From NCBI RefSeq assembly GCF_001636615.1, contig NZ_LGEK01000019.1, positions 151,861 through 215,860 on the forward strand: a stretch of 64,000 nt of DNA. The letters are read 5' to 3'. Positions 50,450 through 59,306 of this stretch are shown here, one piece after another. The DNA is from Mucilaginibacter sp. L294. GTDB lineage: Bacteria > Bacteroidota > Bacteroidia > Sphingobacteriales > Sphingobacteriaceae. The position numbers and the translations under genes are program-made. Positions within the stretch are counted from its first letter, which is position 1. Each line of letters opens with the position of its first letter. The notes under the pieces are model-generated. The model ran no database searches, was not told where the DNA came from, and worked only from the letters and a program-made list of their open reading frames with translations.

Positions 50450-50998
50450 CTACAATTCCCCCAGCTTTATCAAAGCATAAAACAACCCGGTGCAATGTAA
50501 CGCCTGGGCTATTTTATTATCGGCCAGTAATTGTTTTACTTGGGCAATGGTGTATGCTTCAACTACAATACGTTCGTGCTCATCAAGCTTTTGCTCCTGC
50601 ACTTTTTTACCGCCTTTGGCCAGGTAACAAAAGGTTTTGTTGTTGGCGGTAGATGGGTTTGCGTACACGGTGCTGATCAGTTCAACTTCGTTAAACGCAT
50701 AACCGGTTTCTTCCAGCAGTTCGCGGCGCATGCCCTCCTCAGGGTTTTCGCCATCTTCAATAACACCACCCGGAATTTCGAGCGATACAATGTTAGCGGC
50801 ATGCCTGTACTGGCGTACCATCAGTATCTTGTTATCTTCCGTTAAAGCTACGGCATTCGCCCAGTTGGGGTATTCTAAAACATAATAATCAGCTACAATG
50901 GTGCCATCGGGCAATTCGCACTTGTCGCTGCGCAGGGTAGCCCAGGGGCCTTTATGTATATAGGTAGATGAAAGGGTGCTCCAGTTAAGCTCGCTCAT
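50450..50998 (-). CDS. Nudix hydrolase (ADP-ribose pyrophosphatase type)
   Basis: From ATG 50998 the protein has 182 residues. The Nudix box GVIEDGENPEEGMRRELLEETG is canonical (Gx5Ex7REUxEExG). The first part, WSTLSSTYIHKGPWATLRSDKC, fits ADP-ribose pyrophosphatases. The frame is open to 51085, but ATG 50998 gives a 14-base overlap with the upstream gene, and the extra residues are not Nudix-like. It is the second Nudix gene in this window (see 19426). Confidence 0.9.
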   Translation of the reverse strand: MSELNWSTLSSTYIHKGPWATLRSDKCELPDGTIVADYYVLEYPNWANAVALTEDNKILMVRQYRHAANIVSLEIPGGVIEDGENPEEGMRRELLEETGYAFNEVELISTVYANPSTANNKTFCYLAKGGKKVQEQKLDEHERIVVEAYTIAQVKQLLADNKIAQALHCTGLFYALIKLGEL

Positions 50999-51398
50999 AG
51001 TTGTTGTTAAAATATTGATGGATAACATTCCGCTTGGTAATGTTATCGAACGATTCGTAGTGATGTTCCGTCTCCAGCAGGTCAAATATTACCATCACTT
51101 TTTTTAGCAGGGCCGATGTTTCTTCATCGGCAGTAAAAGGCTCGGCAAATACATACAGCATCTGGCCCAGGGCATTTAGTTTCTCAGCGGAATAGCCGGC
51201 ATCAATCAAACGCTTTTTAAATGCCGCTTTATCCAGCTTTAAAAGTTCCTCCAATTCGGCATTGTACTCTTCATCCAAAACCTCGTTAAAGTATTTTAGA
51301 TAGCTTTCGTATTCACCTTCGACTTTTAAGCCTAAAAGTTTAGCCAGTATCAAGGCGAATTTACGCGCCTCGTTCATGATGAAATCTCGTTGAAACAT
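50985..51398 (-). CDS. Hypothetical protein of a Nudix operon
   Basis: This 137-residue protein is acidic and mostly helical by composition (for example NEVLDEEYNAELEELLKLDKAAF, LLKKVMVIFDLLETEHHY). It has no membrane segment or signal. I do not recognise the family. Its 3' end overlaps the Nudix gene by 14 bases, so the two are cotranslated. Confidence 0.75.
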   Translation of the reverse strand: MFQRDFIMNEARKFALILAKLLGLKVEGEYESYLKYFNEVLDEEYNAELEELLKLDKAAFKKRLIDAGYSAEKLNALGQMLYVFAEPFTADEETSALLKKVMVIFDLLETEHHYESFDNITKRNVIHQYFNNNYERA

Positions 51399-51480
51399 GG
51401 AACTTTATAGACCAGTAATTTGTTAATAATGATTTGTAGCTTCTTTCGGATTTAGAATTTAGCTTTTAGAGTTTTAGTAA

Positions 51481-52269
51481 CTACCAGCTGCCGCTACTAC
51501 CGCCACCGCCGCCGCTTCCGCCGCCAAAGCCGCCGAAACCACCACCACCGCCACCACCGGAGAAACCTCCCCAGTCGCTGCTACCGCTGCTACGGCCACC
51601 GCCGCCAAGCATATTGCCTGCCAGGAACCACCAGAACGGGCTTGCACCGCCACGGCTGCCAATAATACGGCCGCCACCGCCGCCGCCACCGCGTTTACGG
51701 AAAATGATAATAAGCACAACTATCACAATAATAACAATGAAGCCTATAGGGCTGCCATCGCTTTTACCCTTTTTTGCATCGGCCTTGTATTCGCCCTTCA
51801 TAAATTTCATGATGTTATCGGTAGCCGCATCCAGCCCGCCGTAATAATCATTCTCTTTAAAGCGGGGCTTCATATCGTTTTGAATGATCTGCTGGGTAAC
51901 AATATCAGGTAATGGGCCCTCGGCGCCATATCCTGTCTGGATAGACATCTTGCGGTCTTTCATGGCAACAAGCACCAAAATGCCGTTGTTTTTTTCTTTA
52001 CTGCCAATACCCCATTTGCGTAGTAAGGCTGCGCCATATTGGTTTATATCATATTCGCCGGTAGACTGCATGATCACCACCGCGATCTGAGTAGAAGTAG
52101 AATCGTTAAAGGCTACCAGTTTCTGCTCAAGCTGCGCTTTATCAGATGGTGATAAAGTGTTGGTATAATCGGTAACCAGCTTGGTGGATCTTTCAGGGAT
52201 CTCCTGCGAAAAGGCTGTGTTGATGCATAGCACCAGCGTAACCCATAGTATTGTTCTTTTTAACATCAC
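51481..52269 (-). CDS. TPM-domain protein with Gly-rich tail (YgcG-like)
   Basis: This 262-residue protein has a signal peptide ending FSQE (about 21). A TPM_phosphatase domain follows (about 30-150, with VTDYTNTLSPSDKAQLEQKL and IQTGYGAEGPLPD). One membrane segment (about 175-192, GFIVIIVIVVLIIIF) precedes a Gly/Ser-rich tail of runs like GGGGGGFGGF. The domain faces the periplasm. It is translated just before and beside a second TPM gene and lemA. Confidence 0.9.
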   Translation of the reverse strand: MMLKRTILWVTLVLCINTAFSQEIPERSTKLVTDYTNTLSPSDKAQLEQKLVAFNDSTSTQIAVVIMQSTGEYDINQYGAALLRKWGIGSKEKNNGILVLVAMKDRKMSIQTGYGAEGPLPDIVTQQIIQNDMKPRFKENDYYGGLDAATDNIMKFMKGEYKADAKKGKSDGSPIGFIVIIVIVVLIIIFRKRGGGGGGGRIIGSRGGASPFWWFLAGNMLGGGGRSSGSSDWGGFSGGGGGGGFGGFGGGSGGGGGSSGSW

Positions 52270-52275
52270 TTGTTG

Positions 52276-52710
52276 TTAATTGCCATCCATAAAGGCGATA
52301 TCATCGGGCAGTTCGTTCTTATCATTAAGCAGGTGGGGGAAATATTTTTTTAGCTGTTCGCCGGCCTGGGTAATGCCGGTAACAATCCCCTCAACCAGAT
52401 TGCCATATTTAAAATGGCTCAGCATGGCTTCTTTAGTGCTATCCCAAAAATCGGCCGGGACAACATGATTGATGCCCACATCGCCAATAACGGCAAACTT
52501 ACGGTCAACAGTGGCTACATAAATAAGTACCCCATTGCGTAGCTTGGTTTTATGCATTTCTAACTGTGCAAAATATTTAGCGGCGCGGTCAAGCGGGTTA
52601 TCGCTGCAGGTTTTCTCCATGCAAACGCGGATCTCGCCCGATGTGTTCTTTTCGGCATCGGCCACCGCTTGTTGTATGCGCTGCTGTTCCTCTTCGGTAA
52701 ATACTGCCAT
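52276..52710 (-). CDS. TPM-domain protein, short form
   Basis: This 144-residue protein has a lone TPM domain with no signal peptide (AVADAEKNTSGEIRV, VDRKFAVIGDVGINHVV and the HFKYGNLVEGIVTGI block). It is six bases upstream of the longer TPM gene in transcription order. The pair may act together with LemA; the biochemical role of TPM domains is not settled. Confidence 0.88.
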   Translation of the reverse strand: MAVFTEEEQQRIQQAVADAEKNTSGEIRVCMEKTCSDNPLDRAAKYFAQLEMHKTKLRNGVLIYVATVDRKFAVIGDVGINHVVPADFWDSTKEAMLSHFKYGNLVEGIVTGITQAGEQLKKYFPHLLNDKNELPDDIAFMDGN

Positions 52711-52813
52711 TGGTTAATTAGTGATTTAGTGAATTTTTGAGTAGTGATTTAAAATTGAGCTAACGAATAAATGATTCTTAAATCACTAATTCGCTAACTC
52801 ATTAAGTCACTAA
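52711..52813. repeat. Inverted and direct short repeats between lemA and TPM genes
   Basis: TTAATTAGTGATTTAGTGAATT (left) has near mirror images in AAATCACTAATTCG and AAGTCACTAATTAA (right). The unit TCACTAA or TTAGTGA occurs six or so times in about 100 bases. It can form a hairpin in the operon message between lemA and the short TPM gene. Confidence 0.65.
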
Positions 52814-53392
52814 TTAAAACGCAACCTTTGGTGCTTTATCAGAACCGGCCTCGCTTTGGAAATACCCTTTTTCGGCAAAGCCAAACAGTTTGGCAGTGAT
52901 GTTAGCCGGGAACGTGCGGATCTTGCTGTTATAAGCCTGTACCGATTCATTAAAATCCTTACGTGCTACAGAGATGCGGTTCTCGGTGCCTTCTAATTGT
53001 ACCTGTAAGCCCCTGAAAGCATCATTAGCCCTTAAGGTTGGGTAGTTTTCTGATGCTACCAATAAGCGGCCTAAAGCGGTGCTTAACTGGCCTTGTGCCT
53101 GTTGGTATTGCTGTATAGCTTCGGGGGTTAACTTGGTTGGGTCAACCTGTATTGAGGTAGCCCTTGCACGTGCGTTGGTAACCTCGGTTAATGTTCCTTT
53201 TTCAAAATTAGCTTCGCCTTTTACGGTTGATACCAGGTTCGGGATCAAATCGCTGCGGCGTTGGTACTGGGTTTGCACTTCGCCCCATTTGCCTTTTACG
53301 TTCTCGTCAGATTTTACCATGCCGTTGTAACTGCAGCCACCCATCAGGGCCAATACTACAACAACAGCTATTACGATCAATAAATTTTTCAT
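52814..53392 (-). CDS. lemA: LemA-family protein
   Basis: This 192-residue protein has an N-terminal membrane or lipoprotein segment (VIAVVVVLALMGGCSYNG; the Cys gives a lipobox MGGC). The LemA core follows: WGEVQTQYQRRSDLIPNLVSTVKG, SENYPTLRANDAF and RKDFNESVQAYNSKIRTFP. It would be a surface-anchored coiled coil. It is the first gene of the lemA-TPM-TPM operon. Confidence 0.93.
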   Translation of the reverse strand: MKNLLIVIAVVVVLALMGGCSYNGMVKSDENVKGKWGEVQTQYQRRSDLIPNLVSTVKGEANFEKGTLTEVTNARARATSIQVDPTKLTPEAIQQYQQAQGQLSTALGRLLVASENYPTLRANDAFRGLQVQLEGTENRISVARKDFNESVQAYNSKIRTFPANITAKLFGFAEKGYFQSEAGSDKAPKVAF

Positions 53393-53537
53393 TTGTGTTT
53401 GTTTGTTTATGGTGATGTGAATTTACGAATTAGATTACAAAACGCATACCGTTGTTACAAATGGTAACATTTACGCCATAATGGCAATAATTGGCTGTGT
53501 AAATGTAATTAAATACAGCTAACATGGTATATGATTT

Positions 53538-53545
53538 TATATTTG
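53538..53545 (+). promoter_or_regulatory. -7 element of the GH92 gene
   Basis: TATATTTG matches TAnnTTTG, 44 bases before ATG 53589. No clear -33 element is seen. Confidence 0.5.
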
Positions 53546-53588
53546 CATGCGTAATACATTTACTGATACGCATTATTAAGTCTCATCA

Positions 53589-55880
53589 ATGAAGAAAATA
53601 TTTGCCGCCCTTTTTATTTGTACCGGCCTGCAGGCTACCGCGCAAACCACCCCGCACGAAAATTTAGTACAATACGTAAAGCCTATTATTGGTACACAGC
53701 GTATGGGCCATACCTATCCCGGTGCAACCGTTCCTTTCGGGATGGTACAGCTTAGCCCCGAAACCGATACCGCCAGCTACGAACTAAACGGGAAATATAA
53801 CCCCAAGGTTTATGAATACTGCGCCGGTTACCAGTACGAGGATAAAACCATTGTAGGGTTTAGCCACACCCATTTTAGCGGCACCGGCCACTCAGACCTG
53901 GGCGATTTTTTAATTATGCCAACCGTTGGGCCGCTTAAACTAAACCCCGGCGTTGCAGATGTACCGGGCAGCGGTTACCGCTCGGCATTTTCGCATGCTA
54001 ATGAGGTAAGCGCGGCTAATTATTACAAAGTAAAGCTGGATGCCTCAAACATCACCGCCGAACTAACCACCAGCGCACGCGTTGGTTTCCATCAGTACAC
54101 TTTCCCGAAGTCAGATCAGTCGCATGTGATATTTGACCTGATGGCGGGCATCTATAACTACCCCGATAAAACCGTTTGGACATACGTAAAACTATTGAAC
54201 GATAGCACGCTGGTAGGGTACCGCCAAACCAATGGCTGGGCACGCACGCGTACTTTGTACTTTGCAATGGCGTTCAATAAAAAGTTCACTCAGCATGGGT
54301 TTAAGAAATACGATAAGCGCGAAGTTTACGGCGGTTTCTGGGGTAAGTTCAATCAAACCAAAAACTTCCCCGAAATAGCCGGTAAGCAGATCCGCGCTTA
54401 CTTTGATTTTAAGACCGAAGAAGGCGAGAAGATCAAGATAAAATTTGCCCTGTCGCCGGTGAGCATGGATGGCGCCTTGGCCAATATGCAGGCCGAAGTA
54501 CCGGGATGGGATTTTGACAAAGTAAAAGCCGAGGGCCAAAAGCTTTGGGAAACTGAGCTGGAGAAGATCACCATTAACGCGTCAGTTGAGCGGAAGCAGG
54601 ATTTTTATACCGCCATGTACCACACCATGATCAACCCAACCGTTTACATGGATGTTGACGGCCAGTACAAAGGGCTCGACCAAAACGTACACAAGGCAGA
54701 TGGATTTACCAACTACACCACCTTCTCGCTTTGGGATACTTACCGCGCGCTGCACCCGCTGTTCAACATTATACAGCCGCAGCGTAATGCCGATATGGTA
54801 AAATCGATGCTGGTACACTTTGACCAAAGCCCCGAAAATATGCTGCCGGTTTGGAGCAACTCTGCCAACGAGAACTGGTGTATGAGCGGTTACCATAGCG
54901 TAGCTGTTTTGGCCGATGCCGTGGTAAAAGGGAACGCGCCTTTTGATGCCAACAAAGCTTTGGATGCCGCTGTAACTACTGCCCGGCATCGCAGTTATGA
55001 GGGTATTGGCGAATACATGGATAAAGGCTACATCCCTGATGAAAAAACAGGGGTATCGGTATCAAATACTTTAGAGTATGCCTATGACGACTGGGCGATA
55101 GCGCAGATGGCCAAAAAACTGGGTAAAACAGATATCTACAACGAATTCATTAAACGCAGCGAGAACTACAAGAATGTGTACGATGACAAATCGGGCTTTA
55201 TGAGGCCGAGAAAAGCCGATGGCACTTTCCGCGCCAAGTTCGACCCATTGAGCACCATTAATGAAGGTTTTATTGAAGGCAACGCCTGGAACTATACCCT
55301 GTTTGTTCCACAGGACCCGGCCGGTCTGATCAAACTGATGGGTGGCAACAAACGTTTTGTGGGTTACCTGGATTCGTTATTCACCATGAACCTGCCTGAC
55401 AAGTATTTTGCTGAGACGGAAGACATCACCCGCGATGGTATCATCGGTAACTACGTGCATGGTAACGAGCCATCGCATCACGTAGCCTACCTGTACAACT
55501 GGACAGACAAGCCATGGAAAACACAGGAGCGCATCCGCATGATATTACCACGGATGTACAAACCAACGCCTGACGGCTTAGGTGGTAATGATGATACCGG
55601 CCAGATGAGCGCCTGGTATATCTTCAGCTCGATAGGTTTCTACCCTGTAGCGCCGGGTTCGGTTGATTATTCTATTGGCAGCCCATCGGTAAACAACGCT
55701 ACCATACAAGTTGGTAATGGCAAAACGTTTACGGTAAACGTAAAAAACCAAAGCGAAAAGAATGTTTATGTGCAGAAAATGACGCTGAACGGCAAGCCAT
55801 ATAACAGCTTAACCATTACCCACCAGGATATTATGAATGGCGGCGAACTGGTATTTTACATGAGTGCAAAGCACAAGTAA
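53589..55880 (+). CDS. Glycoside hydrolase family 92 (alpha-mannosidase)
   Basis: This 763-residue protein has a signal peptide ending ATAQ (about 19). The GH92 pattern is clear: YVKPIIGTQRMGHTYPGATVPFGMVQLSP at the N-terminus (in pieces: GHTYPGATVPFGM), GFSHTHFSGTGHSD, the WDTYRA block, GNAWNYTLFVPQDPAGL, and GNDDTGQMSAWYIFSSIGFYPVAPG, which holds Ca2+-site and catalytic acidic residues. It trims alpha-linked mannose from glycoprotein glycans or yeast mannan. It stands alone, with no SusC/SusD genes next to it. Confidence 0.95.
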   Translation: MKKIFAALFICTGLQATAQTTPHENLVQYVKPIIGTQRMGHTYPGATVPFGMVQLSPETDTASYELNGKYNPKVYEYCAGYQYEDKTIVGFSHTHFSGTGHSDLGDFLIMPTVGPLKLNPGVADVPGSGYRSAFSHANEVSAANYYKVKLDASNITAELTTSARVGFHQYTFPKSDQSHVIFDLMAGIYNYPDKTVWTYVKLLNDSTLVGYRQTNGWARTRTLYFAMAFNKKFTQHGFKKYDKREVYGGFWGKFNQTKNFPEIAGKQIRAYFDFKTEEGEKIKIKFALSPVSMDGALANMQAEVPGWDFDKVKAEGQKLWETELEKITINASVERKQDFYTAMYHTMINPTVYMDVDGQYKGLDQNVHKADGFTNYTTFSLWDTYRALHPLFNIIQPQRNADMVKSMLVHFDQSPENMLPVWSNSANENWCMSGYHSVAVLADAVVKGNAPFDANKALDAAVTTARHRSYEGIGEYMDKGYIPDEKTGVSVSNTLEYAYDDWAIAQMAKKLGKTDIYNEFIKRSENYKNVYDDKSGFMRPRKADGTFRAKFDPLSTINEGFIEGNAWNYTLFVPQDPAGLIKLMGGNKRFVGYLDSLFTMNLPDKYFAETEDITRDGIIGNYVHGNEPSHHVAYLYNWTDKPWKTQERIRMILPRMYKPTPDGLGGNDDTGQMSAWYIFSSIGFYPVAPGSVDYSIGSPSVNNATIQVGNGKTFTVNVKNQSEKNVYVQKMTLNGKPYNSLTITHQDIMNGGELVFYMSAKHK

Positions 55881-55898
55881 AAAATAGAATATTATTAG

Positions 55899-55928
55899 GC
55901 CCGTGATTATCTATCACGGGCTTTCTTT
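55899..55928 (+). terminator. Terminator of the GH92 gene
   Basis: GCCCGTGAT (55899-55907) pairs with ATCACGGGC (55913-55921) around TATCT, followed by TTTCTTTA. Confidence 0.85.
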
Positions 55929-55954
55929 ATTATACTTGCCTGTTTTCTAAAATT

Positions 55955-56521
55955 ATGGCACCGGAAATTTATAATAGGTCAATTGAAACTTGCGAACTGC
56001 AATTAACAAAATTGGGGGATAAAATAACCCATTTTGGTGTTGTTGGCTATTTACTGATTTTTCCAACAATGATTTGGTGTTTTCATTTAGTTGATTTTGT
56101 CATCGGGAACCCAATATCTTTCCGCGACGGTGAAATATGGCTCACAACTATCCCCGCAATTTTGGCAATAATTGCTTATCGGATTCAAAAACAGAGATTG
56201 AAATATAGGGTAATCAAAACAAATTTAAAAAAGGAAGAACTTAAGGAATTAATAATAGAGGTTGCTAAGGAATTAGAATGGGAAAGGGGTGTATTTAGTA
56301 CAAAAACATATATAAGTAGTACAAATCCAAGGTGGTGGTCAGGAAGTTGGGGAGAGCAAATTACAATTCTATTTAGTGAAGACTATATCTATGTAAATAG
56401 CATATGTAACCTAAACAAAAGATCATCGGTAGTGTCGTGGGGAAGAAATAGAAGGAATGAAAATACCTTAATTGAAAGAGTAAACAAAGCGGATGAACTT
56501 GTTAAAGGTAATCTTAGATAA
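55955..56521 (+). CDS. Hypothetical membrane protein, AT-rich
   Basis: This 188-residue protein has two membrane segments (about 27-51 and 65-79), then a basic stretch and a C-terminal soluble half with TNPRWWSGSWGEQI. The coding DNA is clearly more AT-rich than its neighbours, with many AAA, ATA and TTA codons, which suggests recent transfer. I recognise no family. It lies between the GH92 terminator and a convergent sigma factor gene. Confidence 0.7.
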   Translation: MAPEIYNRSIETCELQLTKLGDKITHFGVVGYLLIFPTMIWCFHLVDFVIGNPISFRDGEIWLTTIPAILAIIAYRIQKQRLKYRVIKTNLKKEELKELIIEVAKELEWERGVFSTKTYISSTNPRWWSGSWGEQITILFSEDYIYVNSICNLNKRSSVVSWGRNRRNENTLIERVNKADELVKGNLR

Positions 56522-56617
56522 ATCCGCTTAAATGTTCCGGCTGGCGTAGTCAATTGCGCATTAGATGCAATTCACATTTCTTAACTACTCTACTTTGGAG
56601 AGGACCGGAAGGGCTAA

Positions 56618-57187
56618 TTACCCTGCCATGCAGTGGCGTTCCCTTACAGCTAAATTCTTCAATTTATCTTTAAGGATGGTACGGGCGCGATGTAGGGTAG
56701 TACGCGATAATAATTCGCTCATGCCTAATTTGCTGCCAATCTCCTGGTGAGAAAAGCCTTCAATGGCGTACATGTTAAATACAGAACGATAAGTGGCAGG
56801 TAACTCTTGTACCATGTTCATCAGGTCGCGGGCCTCCAAGCCATTATCATTATAGCTGCTGCTAACCGGGATGTTCTGCTCGGCAAAATCATCAACCAAT
56901 ACCATGCTTTTTGCTTTACGGTAGCGTGATATGGCGCTGTGTACCATGATCCGGCGGATCCATCCTTCCAGGCTGCCTTCGCCACGGTAGTTCTCCATGT
57001 TCTTGAACATTTTGATAAAGCCTTCCTGCAATATATCCTGTGCTTCGTCTTTATCCTTAGCATAGCGCATGCAAACGGTAAGCATTTTTGGCGCTAAAGC
57101 CTTATATAACAATTCTTGTTGCTTCCTGTCGTTTTGCAGGCAGCCTTCCCAAAGTGTTTGTAAGCGGTTGTCAGCGGTAGTTGTCAT
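56618..57187 (-). CDS. ECF-type RNA polymerase sigma factor, second copy
   Basis: From ATG 57187 the protein has 189 residues. Region 2 is NDRKQQELLYKALAPKMLTVC, followed by AQDILQEGFIKMFKN. Region 4 is LPATYRSVFNMYAIEGFSHQEIGSKLGMS (in pieces: LPATYRSVFNMY, FSHQEIGSKLG) and ends HRARTILK. The frame is open to 57229 but those residues do not fit region 2. No anti-sigma gene is next to it, so this sigma factor is regulated some other way. Two small palindromes lie 111-137 bases upstream of its start (57298-57324). Confidence 0.9.
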   Translation of the reverse strand: MTTTADNRLQTLWEGCLQNDRKQQELLYKALAPKMLTVCMRYAKDKDEAQDILQEGFIKMFKNMENYRGEGSLEGWIRRIMVHSAISRYRKAKSMVLVDDFAEQNIPVSSSYNDNGLEARDLMNMVQELPATYRSVFNMYAIEGFSHQEIGSKLGMSELLSRTTLHRARTILKDKLKNLAVRERHCMAG

Positions 57188-57297
57188 TTTAGTAATTTTT
57201 AATCTACAACACCCTATGCCAAAATACAACCACTTTTATAAGTTATTGATAATCAATAAAATAATTTTAAAACTATTTTAAAAGTGTACGATAGCGG

Positions 57298-57324
57298 ACG
57301 GTCGACCGTTCTGTACCGTACGGT
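57298..57324. promoter_or_regulatory. Paired palindromes upstream of the second sigma factor
   Basis: ACGGTCGACCGT (57298-57309) and ACCGTACGGT (57315-57324) are both perfect palindromes, five bases apart and GC-rich within an AT-rich region. Such paired sites often bind dimeric repressors. The 400 bases to the right, before the FAD gene, hold the family F repeats. Confidence 0.4.
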
Positions 57325-57370
57325 GGTAAGTGTATGTTTTACACTAATGTTATAGAACTGCTTTTTAGGG

Positions 57371-57484
57371 TTTAACCACAGAGTGCACAGAGGTTTTCAC
57401 AGAGTAATCTCCTAATAAATTGCCAGGCTCTGTGTTCTTTGTGATTGAACATCAAGCTAATTCTCTGTGACCTCTGTGGTTAAA
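57371..57484. repeat. Family F inverted repeat, copy 1
   Basis: TTTAACCACAGAG at the left end and CTCTGTGGTTAAA at the right are mirrored, and TTTCACAGAG and CTCTGTGTTCTTTGTG pair inside. A second copy begins 60 bases after this one ends. Confidence 0.8.
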
Positions 57485-57543
57485 CTATTTGTGCCAACTG
57501 CTAACTAAATACTGCCCACTGAATATTGAATTGCTTTTTAGAA

Positions 57544-57669
57544 TTTAACCACAGAGTGCACAGAGTTTTTCACAGAGAACACAAAGGCTTTCTCTCTTAA
57601 TGAATTGCCAGACTCTGTGTTCTTTGTGGTTTAAAAGCAAGCTAATCCTCTGTGTCCTCTGTGGTTAAA
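57544..57669. repeat. Family F inverted repeat, copy 2
   Basis: TTTAACCACAGAGTGCACAGAG and CCTCTGTGGTTAAA bound a copy about 126 bases long, closely similar to 57371-57484 with a few indels in the middle. The two form a tandem pair between an ECF sigma gene and the FAD oxidoreductase promoter. Nothing else is visible between 57230 and 57711 except the palindromes at 57298. Confidence 0.8.
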
Positions 57670-57711
57670 ATAAGCACGCTAAAACTGCTAACTGAAAATA
57701 TTATCTTTGCA

Positions 57712-57719
57712 CCATCCGG
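57712..57719 (+). promoter_or_regulatory. -7 element of the FAD oxidoreductase gene
   Basis: TATCTTTG matches TAnnTTTG, 24 bases before ATG 57743. It begins 43 bases after the second family F repeat. Confidence 0.55.
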
Positions 57720-57742
57720 GATAAAAACCCGGCAACACAAAC

Positions 57743-59293
57743 ATGATAAAAGAAGCAGAAATTGTTTGCCTACCCGGGCAACAGGAAGATGAAGCAGTTT
57801 TAACAGGCCTGGTATCTGCCGCCGTTAACATCCCGCAAAAAAGAATAACCGGCATTAAGATACTCAAGCGCTCGATAGACGCGCGTGGCCGCAAGGTACT
57901 TTACCGCATGCAGGTACGCATATTTATAGACGAGCCCGTACAAACCGAGATATACACCCCACAATATAAAAACGTAAAGGATGCTAAACGCGTCATCATT
58001 GTTGGTGCCGGCCCGGCCGGGATATTTGCCGCACTGCAATGTATTGAGCAGGGATTAAAACCTGTAATACTGGAGCGCGGTAAAGACGTAAAACAACGCC
58101 GCCGCGATCTGGCCAACATCAACAAACAAGGCCTGGTAAACCCCGAAAGTAACTATTGCTTTGGCGAGGGTGGTGCGGGTACCTACTCGGACGGGAAGCT
58201 TTATACCCGTAGCACCAAGCGTGGCGATGTAAATGGTGTACTCAAAACCTTTGTAGCCCACGGCGCTACCGAAGATATATTGGTGGATGCCCGCCCGCAT
58301 ATCGGTACCAACAAGTTGCCACAAATTATCACCGCCATGCGCGAAAGTATTATGGAAGCAGGTGGCGAGGTATTGTTTGATACAAAAGTAATCGCCATGC
58401 TGGTGGAATTTGGTAAAATAAAAGGCGTACAGCTATCAAACGGCGAAAAGATTTTGGCCGATGCCGTGATACTGGCTACTGGCCACTCGGCGCATGATGT
58501 TTTCAGGATGCTGCATAGTCAGGATATATTGATTGAGGCCAAACCTTTTGCCCTGGGCGTACGTATTGAGCACCCGCAGGAAATTATTGACCGCGCCCAG
58601 TACCATTGCGAATACCGCGGGCCTGATCTGCCGCCATCATACTATAATTTGGTGGAGCAGGTAGAGGATAGGGGCGTGTTCTCCTTCTGTATGTGCCCGG
58701 GTGGTATTATTGCCCCCTGCGCTACCGCTCAGGACGAGATTGTGGTGAACGGCTGGAGCCCAAGCAAGCGGAACAATCCATTCGCCAACTCGGGCACCGT
58801 GGTGCAAATTAACATGGAAGATGTAAAAGGTGATATGAACGACCCCTTCCGGATGCTGAACTTTCAGCAACAGGTAGAGCATCTGGCCTTTAAAGCAGGC
58901 GGCGGTAACCTGGTTGCACCCGCCCAGCGTATGGTTGATTTTGTGCAAGGCCGCGTTTCTACCAGCCTGCCCGAAAACTCCTACCTGCCCGGCTGCAAAA
59001 GTGTTGACCTGAAAGAGGTACTGCCCGACTGGATCCACAACCGCCTGCAGAAAGCCCTGCCAGCCTTTGGCCGTAAAATGAAGGGTTATTATACTAATGA
59101 AGCCATACTGGTAGGCGTAGAATCGCGCACATCATCGCCCGTAAAAGTCCCCCGCGACCGGGAAACTTTTCAGCATCCGCAGGTGGCCGGTTTGTTCCCT
59201 TGTGGCGAGGGTGCAGGTTATGCCGGTGGTATCATCTCCGCCGCTATTGATGGGGTGAATTGTGCTGATGGGGTGGTGAGGTATTTTAACTAA
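57743..59293 (+). CDS. FAD-dependent oxidoreductase (COG2509-like)
   Basis: This 516-residue protein has an N-terminal small domain (about 1-80) and then the dinucleotide-binding motif VIIVGAGPAGIFAAL (about 84-98). ERGKDVKQRRRDLA and YCFGEGGAGTYSDGKLYTR follow, and VILATGHSAHDVFRML and a C-terminal GEGAGYAGGIISAAIDG are conserved. This is the uncharacterised COG2509 FAD-dependent dehydrogenase family. The substrate is unknown. It is monocistronic. Confidence 0.9.
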   Translation: MIKEAEIVCLPGQQEDEAVLTGLVSAAVNIPQKRITGIKILKRSIDARGRKVLYRMQVRIFIDEPVQTEIYTPQYKNVKDAKRVIIVGAGPAGIFAALQCIEQGLKPVILERGKDVKQRRRDLANINKQGLVNPESNYCFGEGGAGTYSDGKLYTRSTKRGDVNGVLKTFVAHGATEDILVDARPHIGTNKLPQIITAMRESIMEAGGEVLFDTKVIAMLVEFGKIKGVQLSNGEKILADAVILATGHSAHDVFRMLHSQDILIEAKPFALGVRIEHPQEIIDRAQYHCEYRGPDLPPSYYNLVEQVEDRGVFSFCMCPGGIIAPCATAQDEIVVNGWSPSKRNNPFANSGTVVQINMEDVKGDMNDPFRMLNFQQQVEHLAFKAGGGNLVAPAQRMVDFVQGRVSTSLPENSYLPGCKSVDLKEVLPDWIHNRLQKALPAFGRKMKGYYTNEAILVGVESRTSSPVKVPRDRETFQHPQVAGLFPCGEGAGYAGGIISAAIDGVNCADGVVRYFN

Positions 59294-59306
59294 CCATTTT
59301 TCTACT

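Noticed and set aside
51474..51719. 81-codon minus-strand frame rich in Ala and Val
   Set aside because: It is another frame of the Gly-rich tail of the TPM protein at 51481-52269. Repeated GGN codons give long open frames by composition.
57371..57669. CRISPR-like array because of repeated TTTAACCACAGAG and CTCTGTG strings
   Set aside because: Only two long units exist, each internally inverted, with no regular short repeats, no spacers of fixed size and no cas genes.
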